NCBI RefSeq assembly: GCF_029223285.1
Contig: NZ_JARHUJ010000003.1
Location: 744,001-808,000 of the forward strand
From: Paraflavitalea sp. CAU 1676
GTDB taxonomy: Bacteria; Bacteroidota; Bacteroidia; Chitinophagales; Chitinophagaceae
Direction: 5' to 3'
DNA: 64,000 nucleotides
The notes below the pieces were generated by a model, which was not told where the DNA came from, made no database searches, and saw nothing but the letters and a program-made list of their open reading frames with translations. The position numbers and the translations under genes are program-made. This document shows, in pieces, positions 1 to 8,216 of this stretch (its first letter is position 1; every line of letters starts with the position of its first letter).

Positions 1-270
1 ATGCCGGTCGTTACAATTGGTGAACACGACCACTTTCACCGAAGGCCAGGTTGTTGTCACTTTTTTACATAAACTGATCCCATCCTCACCCGGCAACTGG
101 ATATCCATGATCACCACATCGGGTACTGCCTCCGCCAGGCCCGCCATCAACTCTGTTGCATTGACATAACCGCCCAACACCTCTACCTGCGCAAATCCGG
201 CAAGGATCATCCGCAGCCCGTTCAATATGGCCGGATGATCATCTACCAGGCTAATACGAATCATTTTCAT
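1..270 (-). CDS. Response regulator receiver domain, NarL/FixJ type (partial)
   Basis: Only the first 90 residues are inside the window; the gene runs off the left edge. Read on the minus strand, the product starts MKMIRISLVDDHPAI, with the acidic pair D10-D11, the phospho-acceptor aspartate at D56 in VVIMDIQLP, and a beta4 strand VKVVVFT. This is a receiver (CheY-like) domain, and the DDHPAILNGL start is typical of NarL/FixJ regulators, which carry a LuxR-type HTH at the C-terminus (outside the window, so inferred). It is divergent from the histidine kinase at 541 and could be its partner, although LytS-type kinases more often pair with LytTR regulators. A second in-frame ATG lies two codons downstream. 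Confidence 0.88.
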   Translation of the reverse strand, partial: MKMIRISLVDDHPAILNGLRMILAGFAQVEVLGGYVNATELMAGLAEAVPDVVIMDIQLPGEDGISLCKKVTTTWPSVKVVVFTNCNDRH

Positions 271-540
271 ACCCGTTGTTTTAATCATTCCTGCAATTTC
301 CTACATCGCCGGTAGGATACCAAGCAAATCTTTCACCGTTCACGTATATACAGCGCCGCTTGTACAGGAAATTAAGGGATGAATTTCTATGCATGCGCTG
401 TAAAAATCCGACACATTTTAGCTGCCAGCATCGTATTCGCACGCAGGCTAAGTACTAGTACTCAATTTCAAATACAGGTATTTGTTCTGCAAATATTGAG
501 CCCACCGAAAGATAGTTTTGTAGCAGATTTTTTGTGTGCT

Positions 541-1599
541 ATGATATTACTTGAAAAGAAAATAGTAAGCCACCTTTTAACCCGGAAAACAACGACCACC
601 TGGTTGCTGCATACTGCAGAAGCCTTCAGTGTGTTGTTTGTGGCAGTTTTGCTTTTCAACACCTGCACCTCAACCGATGATCTCTTTACCGGCACCACCG
701 ACCTGCTCATCAGGATATTGCTGGTCGCTTCATGCTGGTGGTTAAGCATACACCTCTTTCGCCGCCAGAAACTGCACACGCAATTCATTGTACATAGCAT
801 TACCCTGGTACTCTTTTCAACCAGCTGGATCCTGGTGATCACCAATTTTTTTGGTCAGGCCACGCTGACCAATCACACCGCCGGTGCTTTCAACTTTCTC
901 TTCCTGATCGTATTGTTGTATTGCATTGCACTGGCAGGCTTTCATCTCTGGAACTTCCGGGCCCGTTCCATCGCCCATAGAGCCAGGGCCCAGGAATGGA
1001 AACGCCTTGCCAACCAAGGCGACGTACAGGTGTTGAAAGCACAGATCCAACCTCATTTCCTCTTCAATACCCTCAACCGTATCAATGCCTCTATTCCGCC
1101 GCAACAGGAAGAGACCCGCGAGCTGATCGCCAAACTGGCCGACACCTTCCGCTATGCGCTACAGGCTACCAAAGAAGACGAAGTATTACTGGCTGATGAG
1201 CTCAGGTTCATTCAAACCTACCTGGAACTGGAAAAGGAACGGTTTGCCGACCGGTTGCAGATCAACATCACCGCTGCGCAGGACGTGCTCGGCGCCCGCA
1301 TTGCGCCTATGTTGTTGCAACCCCTGGTGGAAAATGCCGTGATCCATGGCATTGGTCCCAGCATCGACGGGGGGCAGATCAGTGTGCATTGTCAGCCCGT
1401 AGCAGGAAGGATCCAGATCAGCATCAGCAATACTGGCGCCCGCTATATTGGCCCTGTGGAGTGGCTGATGGAAGGCAAAGGAGTGGGCTTACGCAATACC
1501 GCCCTCCGCCTGGAGAAGATCTACCAGCAGCAAATGAAGATCGGCAAAAACAGCCAGGGAGGCCTCACCTTCACGTTCTCCATTCCCGCTACGGCCTGA
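541..1599 (+). CDS. LytS/YehU-type sensor histidine kinase
   Basis: Membrane sensor kinase of 352 residues. The N-terminal half has about four hydrophobic segments. It is followed by the His_kinase motif IQPHFLFNTLN with phospho-accepting H172, then an HATPase_c domain with the N-box PLVENAVIHG (N265) and a G-box GKGVGLRN near residue 312. The reading frame stays open upstream to 379, but residues encoded by 379-540 look non-coding, so I chose the ATG at 541, which leads directly into a plausible cytoplasmic leader and first membrane helix. It autophosphorylates and passes phosphate to a response regulator; the nearest candidate is the divergent NarL-type regulator at 1-270. The signal sensed is unknown. 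Confidence 0.88.
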   Translation: MILLEKKIVSHLLTRKTTTTWLLHTAEAFSVLFVAVLLFNTCTSTDDLFTGTTDLLIRILLVASCWWLSIHLFRRQKLHTQFIVHSITLVLFSTSWILVITNFFGQATLTNHTAGAFNFLFLIVLLYCIALAGFHLWNFRARSIAHRARAQEWKRLANQGDVQVLKAQIQPHFLFNTLNRINASIPPQQEETRELIAKLADTFRYALQATKEDEVLLADELRFIQTYLELEKERFADRLQINITAAQDVLGARIAPMLLQPLVENAVIHGIGPSIDGGQISVHCQPVAGRIQISISNTGARYIGPVEWLMEGKGVGLRNTALRLEKIYQQQMKIGKNSQGGLTFTFSIPATA

Positions 1600-1680
1600 T
1601 GTCGTCTCGGGCGAACCCTCGTTCAATTTTTCCACCTCAGCTACCGCCTGATTACGCGTCATGTATACAACCTGCCATGA

Positions 1681-2082
1681 CTAATTCCTGTTTCCAGCTT
1701 CTTCTACCGGCTCCGCTTCCACCTGTTCCATCACCGACCGGTGCTGCAAGCCCCATTGCTCGAGCTGTTGCCAGATGGGTATCAGTAAGCGCGCGCTATC
1801 GGTAAGCTGGTAATCTACGCGCGGAGGCACTTCAGCATATACGGTCCTTATCAGCAACCCATGTTGCTCGAGCTCCTGTAAATGCAGCGTGAGCATACGA
1901 TCGCTGATGCCAGGCAATTTCTTCTTCAGTTCACTGAAGCGCAATATCCGTTGCTCCAGTTTATACAAAATGAGCAGCTTCCAGCGGCCACCCAACAGGT
2001 CTACCGCGTAGACCATTCCGCAAAAATCGATGAGGTTATCCCGGTTGATGGAATTGGTGGAGGTTATCTTTCGTTTTGCCAT
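1681..2082 (-). CDS. HxlR-family winged-helix transcriptional regulator
   Basis: Small DNA-binding regulator of 133 residues, a normal length for HxlR proteins. It has the family hallmarks: a cysteine close to the N-terminus (FCGMVYAVDLLGGRWK), the segment ILRFSELKKKLPGISDRML forming the recognition region, and the wing with PPRVDYQLTDSA. HxlR/YodB-type proteins often sense quinones or other electrophiles through that N-terminal cysteine and repress a divergent oxidoreductase. Here the divergent neighbour is a flavodoxin-fold quinone reductase (2183), and a near-perfect palindrome lies 12-28 bases upstream of this start codon. Redox sensing and the identity of the target are inferred from this arrangement. 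Confidence 0.93.
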   Translation of the reverse strand: MAKRKITSTNSINRDNLIDFCGMVYAVDLLGGRWKLLILYKLEQRILRFSELKKKLPGISDRMLTLHLQELEQHGLLIRTVYAEVPPRVDYQLTDSARLLIPIWQQLEQWGLQHRSVMEQVEAEPVEEAGNRN

Positions 2083-2093
2083 TACTTACAATT

Positions 2094-2110
2094 TTGTGTG
2101 CTGCACACAA
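2094..2110. promoter_or_regulatory. Palindromic operator candidate between HxlR and quinone reductase
   Basis: The 17 bases TTGTGTGCTGCACACAA form a perfect inverted repeat with 8-base arms around a single central T. It lies 12 bases upstream of the HxlR start codon and 72 bases upstream of the reductase ATG. The position and symmetry suit a dimeric winged-helix repressor such as HxlR that controls both genes. The sequence symmetry is directly visible; binding is inferred. Confidence 0.6.
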
Positions 2111-2145
2111 CCGGCGGCACTGTTCCTTTGTAACCACCGGGCTGG

Positions 2146-2153
2146 TAGTTTTG
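2146..2153 (+). promoter_or_regulatory. Possible -7 promoter element (TAnnTTTG) of the quinone reductase
   Basis: TAGTTTTG matches the Bacteroidota -7 consensus TAnnTTTG exactly and sits 29 bases before the reductase ATG at 2183. A TTTG at 2127-2130 could be the upstream element, but the 15-base spacing is shorter than usual. The match is short, so confidence is modest. Confidence 0.35.
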
Positions 2154-2182
2154 TTGCCCCCTTATTAAAATCGGGGGTAATT

Positions 2183-2851
2183 ATGAAAGTTTTGATCATC
2201 CTTGCGCATCCTGAACCACAGAGCATGAACAGCGCCCTGTTCAATACTGCCGTTGAAACACTGCGCGCTGCAGGGCATACTGTAAAGACCTCCAACCTGT
2301 ACGCCATGCGCTTTAATCCGGTTTCCGACAGCGCCAATTTCATTCAACGTGAAAACCCTGCCTTCTTCAAGCAACAACTGGAAGAACTGCATGCTACGGC
2401 CACCCAGGGCTTTGCCCCCGATATCGATAGTGAGCAGCAAAAAGTGGAATGGTGCGACCTCATGATCTGGCAGTTCCCGTTATGGTGGTTTAGCCTGCCC
2501 GGCATCCTCAAAGGTTGGGTGGATCGTGTGTTTGCCATGGGTCGCTTTTACGGGAAAGACAAGCTGTACGAACAAGGGGTATTCGCCGGTAAAAAGGCCT
2601 TGCTGAGCTTAACCACCGGTGGCGACGCCGGTGCTTACGAAAAAGGCGGGTTCAATGGCGATATGTACAATATGTTGAAACCAGTGCACCGCGGCATTTT
2701 TGGTTTCACCGGTTTTACGGTGTTGGATCCTCATGTAGTGTATGGCCCTGCCCGCCTGGCGCCTGCCGAACAGGAAGCTGCCCTGACACAATGGTCCCGC
2801 CGCCTGCAATCCATTTTTGAGGAAACACCCCTGAAAGTGGGTACTTATTGA
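2183..2851 (+). CDS. NAD(P)H:quinone oxidoreductase, flavodoxin-like fold
   Basis: Soluble flavoprotein of 222 residues of the NQO/MdaB/KefF group, which reduces quinones using NAD(P)H and bound FAD or FMN. The start MKVLIILAHPEPQSMNSAL is the usual first beta strand and phosphate loop of this fold. WCDLMIWQFPLWWFSLPGILKGWVDRV is the family's central motif, and SLTTGGDAGAY matches the cofactor-binding loop. The frame is open upstream to 2030, but that stretch crosses the divergent promoter, so the ATG at 2183 is the real start. It is divergent from an HxlR regulator, suggesting induction by quinones or electrophiles (inferred). Confidence 0.9.
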   Translation: MKVLIILAHPEPQSMNSALFNTAVETLRAAGHTVKTSNLYAMRFNPVSDSANFIQRENPAFFKQQLEELHATATQGFAPDIDSEQQKVEWCDLMIWQFPLWWFSLPGILKGWVDRVFAMGRFYGKDKLYEQGVFAGKKALLSLTTGGDAGAYEKGGFNGDMYNMLKPVHRGIFGFTGFTVLDPHVVYGPARLAPAEQEAALTQWSRRLQSIFEETPLKVGTY

Positions 2852-2947
2852 AAACCGGAAAAATTGTGGCGGCTGGCTGTCCAATCGCAGGCACCTCATT
2901 TGTTATGAAGTGGTAATACATTATTCCACCACACAAAAGTTATAACA

Positions 2948-3505
2948 ATGAGCCGATTATCCACTTTCCAGTTCCTTACGCTCAATGGTTTCTACAAAGG
3001 ACCCGATGAAGATACCAGCTGGCACCGCCATGGCGGCGAAGAAAGTGAGTTTGCCAGCGAGGGCGCCCAATCGGGCAGCATACTGCTCTTTGGCCGCACC
3101 ACCTACGACATGATGGCCAGCTGGTGGCCTACCGCACAAGCGAAAGCAGCCATGCCGGGCGTGGCCAAAGGCATGAATGAATCGCAGAAGATCGTGGTAT
3201 CGCGCAGCCTGAAAAAAGCCAGTTGGCAAAATACCCGCATCATGAACGACCTGCTGCCTGGCATCAGGCAATTGAAACAGGAGTCTGCCAACGACATTAC
3301 CCTGCTGGGCAGCGGCAGCATCCTGACCCAATTGGCCGGTGCCGGACTAATTGATGTATACCAGTTCATGATCGACCCGGTAGCCCTGGCACAGGGCACT
3401 ACGATATTGCAGGGACTGGAGCATCCCCTCAATCTGCAACTGACCAGTCACCGCGTTTTCAACAGCGGCGTGGTACTGCTCACGTATGAACCCTTGAAAA
3501 ACTAA
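2948..3505 (+). CDS. Dihydrofolate-reductase-like protein, RibD C-terminal domain family
   Basis: Protein of 185 residues resembling the YwjB/YyaP group of RibD_C/DHFR-fold reductases. Visible family signatures are the opening strand FQFLTLNGFYKGP, ILLFGRTTYDMMASWWP (nucleotide-binding loop and helix), KIVVSRSL, and the C-terminal LLGSGSILTQLAGAGLIDVY. True DHFR or RibD activity is not implied: most proteins of this group have no assigned substrate. It probably shares transcription with the downstream DGPF protein and sigma factor, although a strong hairpin separates it from them. Confidence 0.85.
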   Translation: MSRLSTFQFLTLNGFYKGPDEDTSWHRHGGEESEFASEGAQSGSILLFGRTTYDMMASWWPTAQAKAAMPGVAKGMNESQKIVVSRSLKKASWQNTRIMNDLLPGIRQLKQESANDITLLGSGSILTQLAGAGLIDVYQFMIDPVALAQGTTILQGLEHPLNLQLTSHRVFNSGVVLLTYEPLKN

Positions 3506-3520
3506 GTTACATTTACACAG

Positions 3521-3547
3521 AGGCTGTTGCCCCCGGGGCAACAGCCT
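3521..3547 (+). repeat. Strong intercistronic hairpin
   Basis: AGGCTGTTGCC at 3521-3531 pairs perfectly with GGCAACAGCCT at 3537-3547 around a five-base loop, starting 16 bases after the stop of the DHFR-like gene and ending 18 bases before the ATG of the DGPF gene. There is no long T run after it, so it may be a weak terminator, an mRNA-stability hairpin or an attenuator rather than a full terminator. Confidence 0.65.
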
Positions 3548-3565
3548 TCCCTCAAACACAACTAT

Positions 3566-3925
3566 ATGGAAGAATATTTATTGCTGATGCGGCTCGACCT
3601 CATCACCAAAGACGCGCAACCATCGCCTGAGCAAATGCAGGTCTATATGCAGCAATACCATGCCTGGGTGAGCGGCATCGCGGCGCAAAACAAATTCGCC
3701 GGCGGTACCGGCCTTTCTACCGAAGGCAAAGTAGTAAAGGGTAATGAGGTGGTAACAGATGGGCCTTATGCAGAGATCAAGGAATCACTGGCGGGTTTTA
3801 TCGTGGTAAAGGCAGCCAGCTTCGACGAAGCGGTGGCCATGGCGCGCGCCTGCCCTATCCTGCAGGGCGATGGCAATAGTGTGGAGGTAAGAAAGATCGT
3901 CAGTGTGCACAACAAAGACGCCTGA
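3566..3925 (+). CDS. YCII/DGPF-domain protein linked to ECF42-type sigma factor
   Basis: Small protein of 119 residues in the YCII-related superfamily. The name-giving motif appears as DGPYAEIKESLAGFIVV, and the fold is expected to be a ferredoxin-like dimer. Proteins of this group are commonly encoded immediately before an ECF42-type sigma factor, exactly as here (23 bases separate the two genes). Their biochemical role is unresolved. The frame extends upstream to 3527, inside the hairpin, so I chose the ATG at 3566, which starts MEEYLLLMRLD and begins the first beta strand. Confidence 0.88.
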   Translation: MEEYLLLMRLDLITKDAQPSPEQMQVYMQQYHAWVSGIAAQNKFAGGTGLSTEGKVVKGNEVVTDGPYAEIKESLAGFIVVKAASFDEAVAMARACPILQGDGNSVEVRKIVSVHNKDA

Positions 3926-3948
3926 CCGCACCACACTGCTCATCCACC

Positions 3949-5172
3949 ATGGACCAGCAAACACTCATACCACATTTATTCCGCACCGAATACCGTAAGA
4001 TCGTATCGGTGCTGTATCGCCATTTCGGGTTCGATGAAATGGCGACGGCCGAAGACCTGGCCAGTGAAACATTTCTAACAGCAGCACAAACCTGGGGCAT
4101 CCATGGCCCGCCAGCCAATCCCGTGGCCTGGCTTTACCAGGTGGCGAAGAACAAGGCCATCAATCAACTGCAGCGCCAACGCACTTTTGACAGTAAAGTA
4201 GCGCCCGACCTTCGCGTGGCCGCCTTGCCGGAATATGATGACATTGACCTGTCGCTCCAAAATATCCTCGACAGCCAGTTGCAGATGATGTTTGCCATCT
4301 GCCATCCATCTATACCACCTGAAGCGCAGATCGGTTTATCCCTGCGCATTCTTTGCGGTTTTGGCATCGATGAGATCGCACATGCTTTTTTGACCAACCG
4401 GGAAACCATCAACAAGCGGCTCTACCGGGCGCGTGAAAAACTCAGGGCCGAAAAAATAGCCATCGAACTGCCGCCCGATGCAGATATAGATGCCCGGCTC
4501 AATACGGTGCTCAACACGATCTACCTGCTTTTCAATGAAGGATATTATTCATCGGGCGAACACCAGCCCCTGCGCAAAGAATTGTGCTTTGAGGCCATGC
4601 GCTTATGTACAATGCTGATAGAGCAGGAACGCACCAACCGGCCGGCCGTCAATGCCTTGCTGGCCCTCATGTGCTTTCATGCTTCCCGTTTCGATGCCCG
4701 CACTACCCAGAGTGGTGAACTTGTCTTATACGATGACCAGGATACCGGTCGTTGGAACACCGACCTCATTGCCAAAGGCGGATACTTTCTACACCGGGCA
4801 ACGGGCGGTGATACGCTTACGCGTTACCACCTTGAAGCAGGCATCGCTTACTGGAATACACAACCGGCCAGCAACACCGAAAAATGGGAACACATTCTGC
4901 AGTTGTACAACCGCCTGTTGCAAATAGCTTATACCCCTATCGCGGCCCTTAACCGCACCTTCGCATTTTCGAAAGTATGGGGTAAACAAGCGGCCATCAT
5001 CGAAACTGAAAAACTTACGTTCGACGATCATCTTTTCTATTTTCTGTTACTGGGGGATCTCTATAGCGATCACGACCGCACCAAAGCGAAGGATTATCTT
5101 GACCGGGCCCTCGCACTTGCGCGAACAGAAGCCGAAGAACAGACTATCCGGAAAAAGATCGGCAACCTGTAA
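3949..5172 (+). CDS. ECF42-type RNA polymerase sigma factor with DUF6596 C-terminal domain
   Basis: Sigma factor of 407 residues, about twice the length of a minimal ECF sigma. Region 2 covers roughly residues 5-75 (LFRTEYRKIVSVLYRHFGF, then ATAEDLASETFLTAAQTW). Region 4 is near residues 125-165 (IGLSLRILCGFGIDEIAHAF, TNRETINKRLYRAREKLR). The remaining ~230 residues form the helical, TPR-like extension of this group, including YLLFNEGYYSS. ECF42 factors lack a conventional membrane anti-sigma partner, and the C-terminal extension is thought to regulate them. The upstream DGPF gene completes the usual gene pair. Target genes are unknown; the local DGPF and DHFR-like genes are reasonable candidates. 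Confidence 0.9.
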   Translation: MDQQTLIPHLFRTEYRKIVSVLYRHFGFDEMATAEDLASETFLTAAQTWGIHGPPANPVAWLYQVAKNKAINQLQRQRTFDSKVAPDLRVAALPEYDDIDLSLQNILDSQLQMMFAICHPSIPPEAQIGLSLRILCGFGIDEIAHAFLTNRETINKRLYRAREKLRAEKIAIELPPDADIDARLNTVLNTIYLLFNEGYYSSGEHQPLRKELCFEAMRLCTMLIEQERTNRPAVNALLALMCFHASRFDARTTQSGELVLYDDQDTGRWNTDLIAKGGYFLHRATGGDTLTRYHLEAGIAYWNTQPASNTEKWEHILQLYNRLLQIAYTPIAALNRTFAFSKVWGKQAAIIETEKLTFDDHLFYFLLLGDLYSDHDRTKAKDYLDRALALARTEAEEQTIRKKIGNL

Positions 5173-5177
5173 ATAGC

Positions 5178-5570
5178 TTACCTTGTTTTACCGGTATACC
5201 CGCCCGGGTACATGAGGAAAACAATTACGCAGATCAGCAGGAAATTGAACTCTACCCCATTGCGCCCCCCGCCTACCACATACCAGCCTTCGGGGTAATG
5301 AACCATAATGATGCCGACTACAAGAATAAACAAGGTGATCCACCCGGCAGGCCGCACAAACTTATTCAGCAGGAAACAAACCGCACAAACGATGTGCGAT
5401 AGCTTGATGGCCCAGGCAATGGGCAGCCCCAGGGGCTTAAAGCCTACCTCGTTGAGGTACAGTTTACCAAAGTCGTTGATACCGTTATTGAATATCCCGG
5501 GAATGCTGTGCATCAGCAGGATAATGGCCACGGCCAGCCGGAGGAGGAAGATCGTTTGAAACCTATTCAT
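5178..5570 (-). CDS. DoxX-like inner-membrane protein
   Basis: Hydrophobic protein of 130 residues with four predicted membrane helices. The first is LLRLAVAIILLMHSIPGIFN; the others run through IAWAIKLSHIVCAVCFLLN, AGWITLFILVVGIIMV and FNFLLICVIVFLMYPGG. This matches the DoxX/SURF4-like family, whose members are often linked to redox functions but rarely have a known reaction. The gene converges on the sigma-factor gene with only five bases between the stops. A start at 5570 gives a short cytoplasmic leader MNRFQTIF before helix one. Confidence 0.8.
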   Translation of the reverse strand: MNRFQTIFLLRLAVAIILLMHSIPGIFNNGINDFGKLYLNEVGFKPLGLPIAWAIKLSHIVCAVCFLLNKFVRPAGWITLFILVVGIIMVHYPEGWYVVGGGRNGVEFNFLLICVIVFLMYPGGYTGKTR

Positions 5571-5829
5571 GAAAGAAAGATTTTACCAATCCGGTAATTC
5601 AACGCCCCATTTCCCGTAGAAGTACGCCCGTATTTTGTTGTAAATTGCCTGATAGTACCCGTTACTACCCTCTACGGCAACACTCCGATTATTGTAGCAA
5701 TTACTCCAACCAGTAGTCAACATTGTGTCGACAGCACAGGCATTGGCTTGTGCACCCTACCCGCTTTATGTAAGCGTTAGACGGCCTATGCCCTCGCGCA
5801 ACCTGAACATATCCAAAACTAAACATACC

Positions 5830-8118
5830 ATGGCAAAATCAGCTAAAAAGAAAGTGGCAGCTGCCAAAGCAGCGCCTAAAGCAGCAACCAAAGCGGGCAT
5901 CAGCGCCGTTCAGGCAACCTACGCAGTGCTCTACGATGTATGGTTCCCCATCAGCGCCCTGCCCATACCACCCAATGCATTGGCATCGATCACCACCATT
6001 TCGCAGCAGGTGCAGAATGGCTTCTGGGCTTATATCAACGCAAAGAATCCCGCTTTCCTGGCTTTACTGACGGCCCTTGCCAATCCGACGCAGTTGCCTT
6101 TTTACCCGGCCCTCAAGCAATCGAACAATGCCGCCATCCAGCGATTTATCAGCAATCCTTTGGGCATGGGTGGCCTCACGCGCGACCAGGTGACGCAGGT
6201 ACTGAGCTTTTTCTTTACCGGTACCGCTGGCCCCTTCTCCACGCAGGTGGCCATGATGGTGCGGGAAGCCTTTCTCTCCGCCATCTGGGACCTACCACTG
6301 GCTGTGCCACTTACGGGCATCCAGGCGCCTACTACTTTTGTCACCAACCCGGTCGTTTATTCGCAGATCAACAAACCAGTTTTCCCGGCTACCTGGCTCA
6401 CCTACGATGCCGGCGCCAAACTGCTCAAGGCTAAAACGGGCAGTATCGATTACCTCATCATCGGCAGCGGGCCAGCCGGAGCAGCGATGGCCCATGAGCT
6501 GCAACAGGCCGGTAAGAAAGTGCTGCTGATAGAGCAAGGGCCCTGGGTGGTGTGGGGATCGATGGATACCATGAGCTACTCACGGCTGATGTTCAACAAC
6601 GATGCTGCTACAACGATCGACAACAGCGTGATCCTGCGCAGCGGGCAGGCCATGGGTGGCGGCTCTACCGTCAATATCGATCTTGCCTTCTCGCCACTTG
6701 AATCGACCATACAGGCGCGTGTTGCCCAATGGATCGAAAATGGCTGGCTCGATGGGCAATACTATACGCAGGCACGCGTGGCGGCAGCCTATCAATGGGT
6801 GCGCAATGCCATCGGTACCCGCACGGTTTCGCAAAGCGAACTGAACCGCGACAATAAGGCCCTATGGGATGGCGCCAACAGACTGGGCGTTGATCCTTCG
6901 CTGTATCACCTCAACCGCTTTCCGGAGTTCCTCTCTCCCTCACCCGTAACGCAAAAACGGGATGCTGCGCGAGAATTGATATTGCCTGCCGCCCTCGACA
7001 AGAATAACCCATTGGCCGTGCTGCCCGATATGGCTGTGCAACAATTGACCTTTGCCTCCACCGGCACCGATGGCAGTGTAAAAGTAACCGGCGCCCTGCT
7101 GCAAGCCCTTGCTCCCTGGGCAGGAGCAGACAACCCGGCCGGCAATACCATCGTTGATCCCTATCAGTTCAATATTGCACCCGGCACCATCGTGAAGGTT
7201 GCGGCCGACAATGTGATCCTGTCTGCCGGCACCATCGGATCGGCAAAGATCCTGCTCAATACTGCGAAAACACAATCAGCAGTGAAGAATCCGCGGGTGG
7301 GAAAAGGGTTGATCATGCACCCCTCCTTCCCGCTCATCGGTGTGATGGATGAACGGATCAACCTGCTCGAAGGGCTCGACAGCGCTACCTACCTCGAAGC
7401 ATTTGGGGTAAGTCCGGGTTTCATCTTTGAAACCATGGGTGCCCTGCCTGCCTATGGCGCTATCCTGATACCGGGCTCGGGTGTTGAAGTATACAATAAA
7501 CTCATTCAGTTCAACAACTCAGTAGGTTTTGGGGTAATGCTGGTCGATACGCCTTCTGATAACAATTATGTAGCACTCGATGGACAGGGCAATGTTGTCG
7601 TTAACTACGCGCTCAGCGATAGCGACAAACAACGGTTCCGCATCGGGGTGGGATTGGCCATCCGAATGATGTTCCTGGCCGGGGCCAAACAAGTGATCAT
7701 CCCCACCAACGAGAATGTACTTAATCAGTCGAATTTCGATCCGATGAAGGGCGTTTACCTTACCGACATCAAACAGGCCGAGCTGGTAGAAAAGAACCTT
7801 CACTTTTTGCCCAACCGCACCATACTGACCTCCGCCCATTTGCAGGCCACCAACAAACTGGGTACGGCGGCCACTAATTCGGTAGCATCGCCCGGCCAAC
7901 GCATCTGGAATGTGAATACCGGCAAAGAAATTCCCAACCTGTACCTGATGGATAGCAGCATGTTCCCCACTTCGGTGGGCGCCAACCCGATGCAATCGCT
8001 GTACACCTTTGCCCGGATCTTCTCCGACCGTTTGCTGGGCAGGGCTGCAAGGCCCGCGGCTTCCAAGTTTTCAGCCACTCCATCGGACGAACCAGCTATT
8101 GGTCCGCGCAAACTGTAA
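5830..8118 (+). CDS. GMC-family FAD-dependent oxidoreductase with extra N-terminal domain
   Basis: Large oxidoreductase of 762 residues. The Rossmann FAD-binding motif DYLIIGSGPAGAAMA lies unusually late, near residue 212. It is followed by GMC signatures GQAMGGGSTVNIDLAF and, at the C-terminus, LTSAHLQATNKLGTAATNSV and MFPTSVGANPMQSLYTFA, which hold the catalytic His/Asn pair of alcohol- and sugar-oxidising GMC enzymes. Residues ~30-180 form an additional alpha-helical region that could correspond to a fused small dehydrogenase subunit (inference). The extreme N-terminus (residues 1-25) is a Lys/Ala-rich low-complexity tail. The frame is open to 5725; the ATG at 5830 fits best. Substrate unknown. 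Confidence 0.85.
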   Translation: MAKSAKKKVAAAKAAPKAATKAGISAVQATYAVLYDVWFPISALPIPPNALASITTISQQVQNGFWAYINAKNPAFLALLTALANPTQLPFYPALKQSNNAAIQRFISNPLGMGGLTRDQVTQVLSFFFTGTAGPFSTQVAMMVREAFLSAIWDLPLAVPLTGIQAPTTFVTNPVVYSQINKPVFPATWLTYDAGAKLLKAKTGSIDYLIIGSGPAGAAMAHELQQAGKKVLLIEQGPWVVWGSMDTMSYSRLMFNNDAATTIDNSVILRSGQAMGGGSTVNIDLAFSPLESTIQARVAQWIENGWLDGQYYTQARVAAAYQWVRNAIGTRTVSQSELNRDNKALWDGANRLGVDPSLYHLNRFPEFLSPSPVTQKRDAARELILPAALDKNNPLAVLPDMAVQQLTFASTGTDGSVKVTGALLQALAPWAGADNPAGNTIVDPYQFNIAPGTIVKVAADNVILSAGTIGSAKILLNTAKTQSAVKNPRVGKGLIMHPSFPLIGVMDERINLLEGLDSATYLEAFGVSPGFIFETMGALPAYGAILIPGSGVEVYNKLIQFNNSVGFGVMLVDTPSDNNYVALDGQGNVVVNYALSDSDKQRFRIGVGLAIRMMFLAGAKQVIIPTNENVLNQSNFDPMKGVYLTDIKQAELVEKNLHFLPNRTILTSAHLQATNKLGTAATNSVASPGQRIWNVNTGKEIPNLYLMDSSMFPTSVGANPMQSLYTFARIFSDRLLGRAARPAASKFSATPSDEPAIGPRKL

Positions 8119-8151
8119 GCAATCTTATTATCGTTCCCGGGTATACACACC

Positions 8152-8182
8152 AAAGCCATCTTCCCTTGCGGTCGATGGCTTT
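8152..8182. terminator. Bidirectional terminator between GMC oxidoreductase and LytTR regulator
   Basis: AAAGCCATC at 8152-8160 pairs with GATGGCTTT at 8174-8182 and is followed on the plus strand by a T run. It lies between two convergent genes, 33 bases after the oxidoreductase stop and just beyond the stop of the LytTR regulator. Confidence 0.75.
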
Positions 8183-8216
8183 TTTTGAGTATCGTATCTA
8201 TTACTGCGTTCTCTTT

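Noticed and set aside
379-540. Upstream extension of the first histidine kinase
   Set aside because: The 54 extra residues have no membrane, signal or family character and overlap the likely promoter region; the ATG at 541 begins the expected leader.
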